A DNA stretch of 64,000 bases from contig NC_090319.1 in the NCBI RefSeq assembly GCF_040869045.1, forward strand, positions 302,548,998 through 302,612,997, written 5' to 3'. Below the pieces are notes generated by a model. The model was not told where the DNA came from. It worked only from the letters and a program-made list of their open reading frames with translations, and searched no databases. The position numbers and the translations under genes were made by a program. Source of the DNA: Eurosta solidaginis (lineage: Eukaryota > Arthropoda > Insecta > Diptera > Tephritidae). Position 1 is the first letter of the stretch, and every line of letters starts with the position of its first letter. Shown piece by piece: positions 10,409 to 22,455 of the stretch.

Positions 10409-12461
10409 GAAGTGTTTGAGATCAAACCTTTGAGATTTGAACATTACGTTATTTCTCAAATCTTTATCCAATTGAGAATGAGCAACATAATATATGGCTT
10501 ATCAGTTTGTGTAAAACACCTTGATTAGTTGGTGGTTGATTGAGCTCTTCACTTTACACCCTCTAAGATCACTTTTGCTTTTGTTGCCGTTACTTAAGTA
10601 CACTTTTCAACAAAATTTCTAAAAACAAAAGAAAACACACACCTTTTTTCCATTCACAAAAAATATTAGTGATGATTCTTTTTCAACCGGCATCTCTAAT
10701 GAACTTCTATCAGCTGCCATTATTTCTTTGTTTCAATTTATCATTTATTGACACTTCGTTAACTATTTATTGTAAATTTGTAAAGCATTTATTATTATGT
10801 ATTATCATTTGGCACGTGTTTCTAAGTCTTTTGTTTTCGTTTTTTTTATTGCACTTAATAAACTTAAAAAAATAGATGTACATATATACATATGTATGTA
10901 CACACATAGGCCCTTATAAAAACAAACAATTAAATTGTTCACATATAACTAAGTCAACTTTAAATTCAACAAGCAACAAAATTTCGAGCGACCATCAAGC
11001 TAGAATGTCACAGTTGATCTGAGTTCATGTTTCTGATTACAGGGGCTCGCCAATGTGAATACATTTGCCATATGTAAATACCCTACAGTAACATAAACAG
11101 ACTCCGAACTAAGTAGAACTAGTTCGTTTGGAAGCAGTATGTAATCTCTTATGATGGAATATTTAAATTGGGCTGCTAGAGAAAAAAAAGGAGTTTAATA
11201 TACGGACATTTGAACTTTGATCACAGCAAGTGAGGACGAGACTGTCCAGGTCCTTACATTCGGTAAATGAATACGAAAATAGGATGAAGTAGAGCAAATA
11301 AGATAAAGGAAAGTTTCACTTTTGCAAAAACTTACTTCTGAAATTTTGAATTATAACTCACATCAAACTTAAGATATCTAAAGAAACGAAAACCAATCCA
11401 ACATAAAATTATGCCTAAGGAGGCGGTGATACCCATATTGTCTGCACGCATTTAGATTTAATTGCAACTTTATAATCCTGGCTAATAATCTCCACAACTT
11501 TCGTAAAACTCGACAAACCACAACTTTAAATCACCACAAGACACAATCCAGACGAAATTCTGAATTAAAAAAACATAGCATAGCGAAGGATGAAATCTAA
11601 AGGAATTTCCTAAAATAATATTCATATTTGGTAGGTATTTTGTGTTTGGATTTCTCCAAGTCTCACACGCACTTCAACTCCTACTCACAGTCCCAGTCTC
11701 AAACTCAGAACCAGTCCCAATTCCAGTCTCTGTTCCACACCCACTCAGTCTCCCGCTTTAACTCCCTCATGTATAGAATCTTAACGTTAGGAATACATAC
11801 CTTTATTTGATCCCGCAAATAGGATCCAACATTGTGCTATCATTTGACAGCAGTTTTTTTATATGCAATGGGGCACTAGTTTTGTTACAGTCAGGAAATT
11901 AACCGTAAAGTGAATTATGATGCGTGGTCAATATCACTTTACTGTGTGAACTTTAGGGAGGTCCTTTAAAATCAACTGCTTATTTTTTTCATTCGCACCC
12001 CTTCAAATGGTAATAACACGGTCAAATATACTAGGTTCTGATCCGATTGGAGGCGGTTAAAGCGTGTCGAATAGTGAGGACTGTTTTTTTTTTACAATTT
12101 TATACGAAATTAATAATACTATAGATTAATCGGTCACTTGTAAATCATGGTCCATATGGAGACGGTTTAGGTGTGTTTTCATAAGTTAGTCAGAACTTGA
12201 ATCGCTGTAGAAGTCATCTTAACTGTCTTCAATAGAGATCCAAATTAATATGTGATATCTTCAACTATGCCATTATCAATTTTTGGCAAAAGATTAAATT
12301 AAAAACAAATAGTTTTCGAGAATCGGACGAAACTCTATATACCATTTTGCTTTCTAGAAAGATACACGGCTAAAAGTTTTAGCCTAAATCTGAATTTGCT
12401 TTGTGGTACATATGTATATGACCAAACCAAATTTGGTTTAAAATTAAATTATATAAAATAA

Positions 12462-13350
12462 AATAATTAAAAAAAATTTTTTAAGTTAAACGGTTTTATT
12501 GAAAACAATACTTACATGAAGTAATAATAATACGAAAAGCTAGAAAATAATTAGGTAGGTCCTAGGTACTAGTCATCACACTCCTTCTCAATCTATGACG
12601 TTGATCAGACAATTAAATAAAAGCGTTGGGTGCGTGAAATTTCTAAAAATGTGACTGATTAAGGTTCAGTTAGTTTTACTTATGACTATCAGTAGAAATA
12701 TGACGCGTCCAACGCTTTTATTTAATTGTCTGATCAACGCCATAGATTGATAAGGAGTGTGATGACTATTACCTAGGACCTACCTAATTATTTTCTAGCT
12801 GTTTGTATTATTATTACTTCATGTAAGTATTGTTTTCAATAAAACCGTTTAAGTTAAAAAATTTTTTTTAATTATTTTATTTTCAAGTTTTTAGTCTTTA
12901 TTTAACTGCCTATTATTTCTCATTCTATTTAGTTCATTTAGTGACTCATTATTACAAGGACTCTTTCCTGACAATTTATTACAACCTAAGTCCTCAATAC
13001 ATAATCCTTCCAAAGACTTTACTCGACTCTGCGCCACGTGTGCTTGTCCCTCCTCCAACTCCAACATATCTTGATGCCACTTTACCGGACTGTATGCAAT
13101 ATTTGTTCCAAATATGAGCCAAATCGGGCCACAAATACGATTGTTGTGAATATCTAGATCCATGCGCCACCTAGCGGCGATTTTTTTCTTATTATTGCAA
13201 TGTCATCGGGTTCTGAACTATATTCCAAGTTTCATGTTTGTAGCTTATCGGGAAGTTACTTAAATTTCAATTACAAGATTCGTTCACAAGGGCCGTGTAG
13301 CAGTGCATGCGGCCATGAGGCCTGTCAACTCAAGCTAAATAAAACCGTTT
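12462..13350 (-). mobile_element. Helicase-tail palindromic element, copy 2 (uninterrupted, exact limits)
   Basis: The paralogous segment at 35860-35880 is an empty site (ttatataaaataagcgcgc). Here the same sequence is split, with AATAA on both sides (12457-12461 and 13351-13355), giving an 889-bp insert. On the minus strand it begins AAACGGTTTTATTTAGC at 13350, has one tandem unit with ccgctaggtggcgc, then the helicase tail (12894-13070), then a palindrome of about 430 bp (about 12462-12893; arms near 190 bp; loop about 12650-12690). It ends in AT-rich sequence. An exact insert with a short A/T target duplication shows that helicase tail plus palindrome move as one unit. Confidence 0.75.
12894..13070 (-). 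pseudogene. C-terminal fragment of a PIF1-type helicase (copy 2)
   Basis: The minus-strand frame to the stop at 12891-12893 reads EGQAHVAQSRVKSLEGL, CIEDL and ends RNNRQLNKD. It is the same terminal PIF1 motif as at 4460-4641, with fewer substitutions (KSLEGL rather than KYLEGL). It is truncated upstream, so it has no ATPase motifs. Confidence 0.7.
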
Positions 13351-13519
13351 AATAAGTGCACAGAGCTGCGTTTCAATTCTAAACCAGCCAAGTTTCGACT
13401 TGCAGTTATAAAAAAAAAAGAGTAGTGGGCGGTGCTCTAGTACTTTGCTCTACCCACTGAGCTATTACATCTGTGTTACAAAATATAGCATATGTAGCAG
13501 TCCGTATCTAAACAAAAAA

Positions 13520-14257
13520 AGGTGAAATAGAATTTCTGACTTGCAACAATTTTCACATAGGAGATTTTCGCTTTTAGATTTTCCGCTGTAAGCTAGAACT
13601 TTCGGGTTTTGTTTTAAAACGTGAACTGTATACAATTCCTTTACTTTACCTAAAGCGCACTGATGATGAAAGCTTAGCACCCTTCGAAATGGATCTATCT
13701 GCGTAGTTATGTCAGGTTGTCTGAAAAATTGTCTACCTACTATTCCAAAAACAAAATACAATTATAGAAAAATTAAAAAAACCATAATTATCATAAAAAT
13801 TATTGTTCAGGTGTTGAGCTCGAATCGAACCTTGAATCATTTATCAATAGGCAAATGAAATAAAAACAATTGTTTTTTAACTTAAGAAAGGTGAAATAGA
13901 ATTTCTGACTTGGAACAATTTTCACATAGGAGATTTTTCGTTTTTAGATTTTCCGCTGTAAGCTAGAACTTTCGGGTTTTGTTTTAAAACGTGAACTGTA
14001 TACAATTTCTTTACTTTACCTAAAGCGCACTGATGATGAAAGCTTAGCACCCTTCGAAATGGATCTATCTGCATAGTTATGTCAGGTTGTCTGAAAAATT
14101 GTCTACCTACTATTCCAAAAACAAAATACAATTATAGAAAAATTAAAAAAACCATAATTATCATAAAAATTATTGTTCAGGTGTTGAGCTTGAATCGAAC
14201 CTTGAATCATTTATCAATAGGCAAATGAAATAAAAACAATTGTTTTTTAACTTAAGA
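13520..14257. repeat. 369-bp tandem duplication
   Basis: Unit 1 starts aggtgaaatagaatttctg at 13520 and unit 2 at 13889, with near-identical sequence through ttgttttttaacttaag. The other paralogue (36040 onward) has a single unit, so the duplication happened in this copy. The matching minus-strand ORFs (13465-13761 and 13922-14131) are copies of the same repeat translation, not evidence for a gene. Confidence 0.9.
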
Positions 14258-14415
14258 TATTTGAAAAGGTTTGGTTTCCTTTCAAAACCGGAAATTTCTT
14301 CAAGTTTCTATTTTTGTCTATTTTAATTTTTTTGGGTTTTTTTATTAAAACCATTTTAAAAATTTATACTAACTGCTCAGTTAAGCTTATATTTTAAACC
14401 GAATAAAATTTAAAA

Positions 14416-15513
14416 CAAGTAAAGGTGTCTAAGTTCGGATGTAACCGAACATTATATACCCAGCGTGAGCTTCAAGTGTACATTTCATTTCAGATAAATT
14501 ACTTTTCTACATAACACGTGGCACCGCCCGTTTAGAAGAAAAATCTCTCCCCATTTCCTCTTACAATAAAACTTGATAAGTGAAATATCATTGATTCAAA
14601 ACTATTTTTTGCTAAGTTATAGCTTATTATTCTAGCCTACGACCCTTTTAAACTTGCTTTATATCTACTAAGTTGCCATGGTCTTTAACCGATCCCGTCC
14701 ATTTTTACTAGAAATATTTTCTGCTATAAGGAAAATATGTGTACACAATTTCATTACGATATGTTAATGTTCCTTCGAGTTATGGCTCCCGAAACATAGA
14801 AAATTGCTTAGTCATAAAAGCGGCGGTGCCACGCCCATTTTTTAAATTTGAATTTGATATAAAGCTCTTTTTTGCAAAGATGTAGCTTACTTTATTCGTC
14901 CACGACCCTTTTAAAAATCTTTTATACAAAAGAGGGCGTGGTCCTTAACCGATTTCGTTAATTTTTCTTCAAAGCATTCCTTATAGTAAAGGCAACCTCT
15001 CTGCCGAATGTCGTTACGATAGGTTTAACGATTTTTGATTTATGAATAATAATATTTGTAAAATTGATTTAATCACAAGTGGGTGGTGCCACGCCCATTT
15101 TAAAAAATGTTTTCACAATTTTATCAAGAGTCTCAATATTAAGTCCACACGTCAAATTTCAACATTCTAGGTGAATTATTCATGAAATAATCAGCTTTTT
15201 TGTGTTTTCCGAAATGTTATATATATAAAAAGTGGGCGTGGTTATCATCCGATTTCGCTCATTTTCAATACCAATTTGTTCTGGGTCCATATACATAAGT
15301 TCGTGTACCAAATTTGGTGAAGATACCTTAATATTTACTCAAGTTATCGTGTTAACGGACAGACGGACGGACGGACATGGCTCAATCAAATTTTTTTTCG
15401 ATACTGATGATTTTAATATATGGAAGCCTATATCTATCTCGATTCCTTTATACCTGTACAACCAACTGTTATCCAATCAAAGTTAATATACTCTGTGTGC
15501 AAAGCACTCTGAG
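14416..15513 (+). repeat. CAAGTAAGG-type dispersed repeat, copy A (exact limits)
   Basis: It is flanked by TTTAAAA at 14409-14415 and 15514-15520; the empty site is in the other paralogue near 37130 (atttaaaaaatgtag). It begins CAAGTAAAGGTGTCTAAGTT, includes several gtgccacgcccatttt blocks and acggacagacggacggac (about 15356-15373), and ends actctgtgtgcaaagcactc-tgag. No ORF of note. Confidence 0.8.
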
Positions 15514-16094
15514 TTTAAAAATGTAGTAGTAAATTCTAATACAATTCACAAGGTCTCCTATTCAACGTATGTCGTATGCTACAATCAAATTTTATATTTG
15601 AAACCATGAAAACAACTTCAAGCTTAAAATTTTACATGCATAGGCTCTAACTTTAAACCGCGTTCGCGTACTGTAATCTAAGCTTCTAGCCCTGTGCGGC
15701 ATTTATCATACCCAAACGAAATTAAAACTTATATGTTATATCTTTGAACGTGGTATTGCCGTTTTAAGGAGTAAGCCTGAAAAATATCGTCCATACTATT
15801 TGTAAGAACTGTCCTAATGTAGGTATATATGTAGAAACTTGAAACATTTCACATTGCTATCCCGACATCTTTTGAATTGCCGATGCTGACAGATGAGAGC
15901 ATTAAATGAACCCAACTCTCATAATAAATAAATACATAAATGTAAGGCGCGATAACCTCCGAAGAGATCTATGGCCGAGCTTCTCTTCCAATTTGCGTCG
16001 TGCTCCTCTTGATTTTCCCTACAAATTGGCCGGACTGGACCTACATATTTTATGCCGACTCTGAACGGCATCTTCAAGGCAGATGAGTTTTCAT

Positions 16095-17988
16095 CACTGA
16101 TCAATGATGACATGATATGAAACTTCTCGCTCTCTGAGAGCGCGTGAAAATGTGCATTTTTTATAACATTGACCATAGATGCCATAACCCTAAAATCAAA
16201 TTTGGGCATTTCGGAATAACTTTGGGGTATTTTACATGGTAAAGGTTTAATTTATGATTTTCACCGAAAACTTACTCAAGATTGTCAAATGGGATATCAA
16301 AAAACTCGAACTTTTTCAGGATCACAAATACAAAAAAAAGCTTATTTTACCCGTTAAAAATTTTTCCGTGACAACACGTGAAATTTAATTTTTTGATAGC
16401 TAAGATAAAATGTACTTATCTCTTTTCGTGCGTTAATATAACAGCTCATTTAATTTTGTTATTTCTTGTCCCTTTTTTACAAATTTTTGATCCGCTTATG
16501 TAGTTGAATACACTTAAAATGAAAAATAATGAAAACGCACCGATTTTCTTGGAATTTTTTTTGCGCGGTTTACGAAACTCTGATCTTCAAGACCCATTCT
16601 TGGAAACGAATGAAGTTTGTTTACAATCGAATGAACCAATGTTTACAATTGAATGAACTTTAAGACCCATTCCTGGAAACGAATTGAGAGAGAATTAATG
16701 TTTCGTATCATGTCATCATTGCCACTGATGACCTGATACGAAACTTTCATTCTCTCTCAATTTGTTTCCAGGAAAGGGGCTTGAAATCAGCTGTCTGTTC
16801 ATTCATTTGTAAACAAAAGTTCATTCGTTTCCAAGAATGGGGTCTGAAGTCAGATGGCTATAGAGTTGTCTTAAATCCGCAAAAAAAATTCTCCAAGAAA
16901 TCCGTTCGGTTTCATTATTTTCAAATAAATCAGCAAGTAAGCTGATAAAAACTTATTAAAATTTATAAAAAAGGTAAAGTTTTGTAGAAATTTTGATAAG
17001 AATTAATAGCCTTTATATTAAATAATATATTTTTAAATTTTTGAGCTGAAGGCCAATTTAAATAAAAACACAACTTTTTGTATTATAGTTGTATAATTTA
17101 TTCTTGTCGATATTTCGGCTTTATTCTAAAGCCATCTTCGGGATCATATAAATATGGTCGATCGACAAGAATAAATTATACAACTATAATACAAAAAGTT
17201 GTGTTTTTATTTAAATTGGCCTTCAGCTCAAAAATTTTAAAATATATGTTTTGTAGAAATAATTTGTGGTAGATAAGTGAAAAAATATGAAATTATATAT
17301 TTCAATTGCGTTGCTTTGCTTTGTTGCTCTGGCACCGCCATAAGATAACAATAAGCGGCTAGTCCCTTTTTTCACTTTGATGCGACCAAAACGTTTATGT
17401 ACATACATATGTATATCCACATACAATAAAAAACGCAAAAAATGTATAAGAAATTACGAAATTATATCACTTGATGAAGTATCTGCGTTGTCGTCCGCAA
17501 AAGACTGTTAATTAAACATGTTGCGTTAACCTATACGTATACCTGCAATTTATCTCAGCTGTCAAAAATGGAATGTCGCAACGCTCCTCAAAAACATGGC
17601 CTTTATGCATCCATTTACATCAATGCGAAGACTAAGAAGCTGACTTTTTCACCAATCGAAAGTTGCTACCAAAACCCGTTTCGTGTGCAGCCCTTCGCTG
17701 AAAGGTGTTGTCACTGATAAATTTTCCCTGGATGAAAAAGAGTTATTTTTTTCTTCAGATTTGTAATACTGACAAAAATTCAAGTTTTTTGATATTCCAT
17801 TTGACAATCTTGAGTAAATTTTCGGTGAAAATCATAAATTAAACCTTTACCATCTAAAATACCCCAAAGTTTTTCTGAAATGCCCAAATTTGATTTTGAG
17901 CATGATGGCATCTATGGCCAACGTTATAAAAAATGCACATTTTCACGCGCTCTCAGAGAGCGAGAAGTTTCATATCAGGTCATTAGTG
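16095..17988. mobile_element. Palindromic hAT-like element, 8-bp target duplication
   Basis: It is flanked by GTTTTCAT (16087-16094) and GTTTTCAC (17989-17996), one mismatch in 8. The inverted termini are CACTGATCAATGATGACATG inward at the left and, reversed, CACTAATGACCTGATATG at the right. The outer inverted arms extend to about 16400 and 17650 (ctctcagagagcgag; ccatttgacaatcttgag; caccgaaaatttac). A second palindrome centred near 16720 and a third (17036-17245) lie inside. No transposase is visible, so it is non-autonomous. An 8-bp duplication fits hAT. Confidence 0.65.
17036..17245. repeat. Inverted repeat with Penelope-type stem motif in the loop
   Basis: Arms of about 85 bp (ggccaatttaaataaaaaca / tgtttttatttaaattggcc). 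The central part, read on the minus strand, is GAAGATGGCTTTAGAATAAAGCCGAAAT in two overlapping blocks: a GGCTTT/AAAGCC stem followed by GAAA. That arrangement recalls the degenerate hammerhead-like block in Penelope-like element termini, but the CTGATGA core is not intact here. Confidence 0.45.
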
Positions 17989-18139
17989 GTTTTCACTGAG
18001 AGCTTTTCATGGCAGAAATACACTCGGAGCGCTTGCCAAACACTGCTGCAAGCACTCTCTTATTATCTCAGTGAAGTCATCTGTGTCAGTGAATTTCAAA
18101 TCGTCTACTTGTGTACTTTATAAGTATGACGTAGGCTTC

Positions 18140-19365
<1,226 letters not shown>

Positions 19366-19439
19366 GTAATTGAGTTATATGCGTGTGTATGTGTGAGTAT
19401 TCTTTGTGGGTTTGTTGTTTTTAAGTGTTTATTGTTTTG

Positions 19440-19790
19440 TGTTTATTTGTTGTTGAAGAAGGTCAAATGACTAAAATCACGGACTTTTACCTGCCTCAGT
19501 CAGCCACACAAATCGATCAGTATAACCCACCCTCGGTTGTGAATGAGCACACAGCACATACACATACCTAAATATACACAAGCATCAATTTTGACAATAC
19601 CTGTCCATGTACTTACGAACTATAAATACAGGAAAAACGCCAACAACATATCAGAACGAAAATCGACACTGATGATGGCACAACGCCGAAACCGGATTGT
19701 CTCGAAACCAAATTTGACAAGGGATGACGGAAAATCGTTTAATCGGATTAAATATTTCTTTAGTTGCTTGAACTTAAGGAATTGATGAAA
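19440..19790 (+). mobile_element. Penelope-like element fragment with hammerhead-like core
   Basis: At 19669-19692 the plus strand reads CTGATGA, a GGC/GCC stem with short loop, then GAAAC. The surrounding sequence (gaacgaaaatcgacactgatg, atgacggaaaatcgtt) recurs on the minus strand at 63880-63985. CTGATGA...GAAAC cores are known in the terminal repeats of Penelope-like elements. No reverse transcriptase remains. Limits are approximate. Confidence 0.5.
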
Positions 19791-20489
19791 ATAAAAAGCT
19801 GGTCTCTATTTAAATATTTGAAAAAAAACATTTCGCTTTAATTTCGCTAGTGCTGAACTAAACTCTGGAAATTTTTACGTGTTGGCAGAAAATAGGTAAA
19901 TTTTGCGAGCTGCTAGGCAGTGTTATCGACCGATATGTTGCGGTAACAAGCACCAGTAAGATACTAGCCCGACCATCTCGAGAGCGTTTTGATATGACTC
20001 AAATGTTTCATCCTATTCGACTCAGGAATAACACTTTTTTTTGGCAGTATTTCTGCAGTGATTGAGGCTCCGAACAAGTCCAATTATGTGCGTGGCATGC
20101 TGGGAATGATATTACTTATGTATGTACTTCCGTAAAATCCTTACTAAGTAAGGTAGGGTGCATTTGGTATTCCACTTTATTAAGTTTCTATGTAACAGCA
20201 TTGATCCTTCTAGGCCTCCCTTACAAATCTCTTATCCCTTGTCCTTAGGGAAATCAGCAGTGATAGAGACCTTTTGAGGACAATATTGTTCTAGGTGACT
20301 TTAAGTTAAAGTCCACAACGAATGTGCCTCTGAAACATCTGGAAGCTGATATAAACTTAAAAAAAATTATAAAAAGAAATACTTGGGGTGTTTTACCTCC
20401 TAGGATATTTAGGTCAAAGAGCTTTCAATTCACGTGGTGCTTCTTTTTAATTTTTCCCACGAGATTGGACCCACATGTTTAATGTTGTT
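19791..20489. other. Mostly unassigned; small CAA-retroposon fragment
   Basis: A minus-orientation fragment of the CAA-tailed retroposon lies at about 19925-20005 (ggtaacaagcacc; gcccgaccatctcgagagcg). The rest shows no gene or repeat that I recognise. Confidence 0.4.
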
Positions 20490-20880
20490 GTTGTTGTAGC
20501 GATAAGGACACTCCCCGAAGATCTTGGGGAGTGTTATCGATGTTGATAGTCGTTTGCCCGATGCAGATCCGGTACGTTAGGGAGCCACAATTACTGTACT
20601 AGCACGACCATCTCGGGAACGATTTGATATGACACATGAAACCTTCTAGGCTATAACGCCCTCCCACCCCCTAGATCCATGAGGAGTTTGGGGTTGCCAA
20701 AGCCTCACCTGTTAAAGAAACGGGATTCGCCACGGGTAGGTAAGATTGACAATTGGGTTGGAGAAGCTATATATTGCGCTAGCAACCCCTTGAATCAATT
20801 TGGTATTTTAGTCTCCTCTTACGGCAGGCATACCTACCGTGGGTATATACTAAGCCCCATAACCCGCTGGGGTACCTAAC
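20490..20880 (-). repeat. CAA-tailed dispersed retroposon, near full-length, minus
   Basis: The tail appears at the left as tgttgttgttgtagcgata (about 20484-20502), followed by the GGGGAGTGTTATCGATGTTG block, gaccatctcgggaacgattt, ggattcgccacgggtagg, aagctatatattgcgctagc and, at the 5' end, ggtaggtatgcctgccgtaa (reverse). With the 48020-48420 copy it defines a unit of about 390-400 bp. Confidence 0.75.
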
Positions 20881-20889
20881 TGTTTATAG

Positions 20890-20970
20890 ACACTGTGAAG
20901 CTTTTCATCGCAGAAATACACTGGGAGTGTTTACCAAATCACCCCCTTTAGAAAAACTGTTTAATAATTG
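20890..20970 (-). repeat. SINE-like fragment
   Basis: gaagcttttcatcgcagaa, atacactgggagtgtttacc and a ttagaaaaactg block match the interior of the SINE at 1021-1360 (reverse). Confidence 0.5.
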
Positions 20971-21189
20971 AAAACAACTTGTTTTCTAAATTGTTATGTA
21001 GTTTTCCCGGAGCACGCTACTACGACAGTCGGATAGATAATAATGGCTGTCTTTTTCTGGACCACCGAGCGTGGTGAATGTCCGAACACGCCCATATCTT
21101 TAGAGCTCCTAATGGGAACTGCGCACTCGCCTCAGTGCAAAAAATAAGAAGTTGCACTCAAAAGCAATCTTAGACATAACTATACAACT

Positions 21190-21295
21190 CAAATAGGGGC
21201 CCTCCGCGTGGTAGCACAACGGGCCACAACGGCCTACGTGAGTCTCCGCTTGGACAGTGGAGGCAGCCACTTCAACCTAACCTAACCTCACCTAC
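21190..21295 (+). repeat. LINE 3' tail fragment ending in (CCTAA)n
   Basis: ccctccgcgtggtagcacaa, ggcagccacttcaacc and then cctaacctaacct. The CCTAA-type tail resembles that of the LOA/I-type LINE at 24955-28047. Only 3' sequence is present. Confidence 0.5.
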
Positions 21296-21539
21296 CTATA
21301 CAACTCGTTGGCGTAGCTGGGAACAGCGTACTTAATTTTCAAAACTTTATTTCAACTCGGCAATGGCATTTTCCTAGCATAGCTGAGCACCACTAAACAT
21401 TTGCAGGTTGTGGTATTTAAATTTTAATGCACTGTGTGTTTTGAAACATTAAATCAAGATAGTCGGGCTTGTACCGAAGAGTTCGGATCTAAATCCGGCA
21501 ACGGACTATCCAGATCGTTTCCACTGCTTATTACAAGAA

Positions 21540-21970
21540 CAGCAATGAGAATGGGGATGTGTGCACAACCTTTTCATGATGAGTACTCTGAGTGGACACT
21601 GGGTTCTTGCATCACATGCTTTTAAATTAAACTTTGTCAGTGATATAAGATGCAGGAAATGCGGGCTGCAGGACGAACCGGTCGAACACGTTCTGTGCTC
21701 GTGTCCTGCGCTCGCCAGGATAAGACTCCAGCTATTTGGAGTGACTCGCCTATTAGAATTAGTAAGTAGCATAGAGCCTAGAACGCGTTTAGTATTTGTC
21801 AAGAGGAAGCAATTATTTCATAGGTCCTGGTTTTTTTGTATTGTCGTTGAGCATACGTCCGGTAACGCTATGAGCTCATACAGTTTATGTGAGGTTTCAG
21901 CCAGCCTAATCTATGGTCGGACTTCTACAATTTATTGCTGTGGAGATTCCATAAGCCTAATTAAACTTAG
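21540..21970 (+). pseudogene. C-terminal tail of a RNase H-bearing LINE ORF2
   Basis: The plus frame reads MSTLSGHWVLASHAFKL, CRKCGLQDEPVEHVLCSC and PALARIRLQLFG. C-x2-C-x(7-8)-H-x3-C-x-C-PAL is the zinc-knuckle-like end found after the RNase H domain in LOA, I and R1 LINEs. Upstream RT and RNase H are missing. It sits less than 100 bp from the 3' end of the XDH locus and is on the opposite strand. Confidence 0.65.
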
Positions 21971-22050
21971 AGCTAATTAATGAAGAAAATGAGCTGTTAA
22001 GATCTTAACAAAAATTCTGAGTTTAATTTTTCCAATACATTCTGGTACAA

Positions 22051-22101
22051 TCATGGCACAACGTTCCAGGGAGTAAAAGTATGAGGCGGTGGTTGATCGA
22101 T
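22051..22101 (-). CDS. XDH-like exon 6 (last)
   Basis: It starts after ttatttcag and encodes IDQPPPHTFTPWNVVP then TGA (stop codon 22053-22051). The TPWN-x-VP end is the C-terminus of fly XDH. A variant polyadenylation signal (attaaa on the minus strand) lies near 22020-22026. Confidence 0.85.
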   Translation of the reverse strand: MDQPPPHTFTPWNVVP

Positions 22102-22178
22102 CTGAAATAATATGTCAATTCATTTAATAATTATTATTAATATTATAATAATTGCAATAAAGTACTAATGACTATTAC

Positions 22179-22346
22179 CAATTCTGTAAATTCATCTTCA
22201 CATGCCATGCGGATTCTTGCAGCCGTTGCCGGAGCTTCCAGTTTGAAATTAGAGCTCAAACCACGTTCGGCACAAGCAGCAGCTATCACTTCTTTAATAG
22301 CAAAAAAGACGGCACTACCAATGAATAACGGCGGTTCTCCAACTGC
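22179..22346 (-). CDS. XDH-like exon 5
   Basis: 168 bp, exactly 56 codons, with acceptor cttctcag and donor GTAATA. It encodes [19 protein letters not shown] and, further on, [20 protein letters not shown]. The glutamate of GEPP, the base of XDH catalysis (Glu1261 in the bovine enzyme, from memory), is retained. Confidence 0.9.
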
Positions 22347-22455
22347 CTGAGAAGTAAAATGAGCGATATAGAGAGGAAGTAAACATACAAGAGTTCTTCA
22401 GGAGTTTTGACTCACAAATACGAGGTTATTACAGAAAATATTTAAGTATACCTAC

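Larger units (their letters stand above)
10409..15803 (+). repeat. Diverged duplicated segment, copy A
   Basis: It pairs with 33396-37419 in the same orientation. Both begin gaagtgtttgagatcaaa and end near atatcgtccatactattt (cgtccatattattt in the other copy). Shared stretches include cagctgccattatttctttg and aagatatctaaagaaacg. Copy A has three things copy B lacks: the helicase-tail element (12462-13350), a 369-bp tandem duplication (13520-14257) and a CAAGTAAGG-type repeat (14416-15513). Divergence is modest, so the event is not recent. It could be a segmental duplication or a long non-autonomous element; no terminal repeats were found. Confidence 0.8.
15925..18060 (-). repeat. SINE-like repeat, copy 2, split by a hAT-like element
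   Basis: Part 1 (15925-16094) carries taaggcgcgataacctccga, cgagcttctcttccaatttg and ggcagatgagttttcat. Part 2 (17989-18060) resumes with gttttcactgagagcttttc and cggagcgcttgccaaacact. The split point is the target of the 16095-17988 element. Confidence 0.75.

Noticed and set aside
11628..11810. Serine/glutamine-rich ORF of 60 codons
   Set aside because: It is a translation of a degenerate CAGTCCCA/CAACTCC-type simple repeat, also present without an ORF at 35100-35220.
13465..14131. Two similar minus-strand ORFs of 98 and 69 codons (13465-13761, 13922-14131), with a third at 36165-36368
   Set aside because: Their similarity is explained by the 369-bp tandem duplication and the larger segment duplication; lengths vary and no family is recognised.
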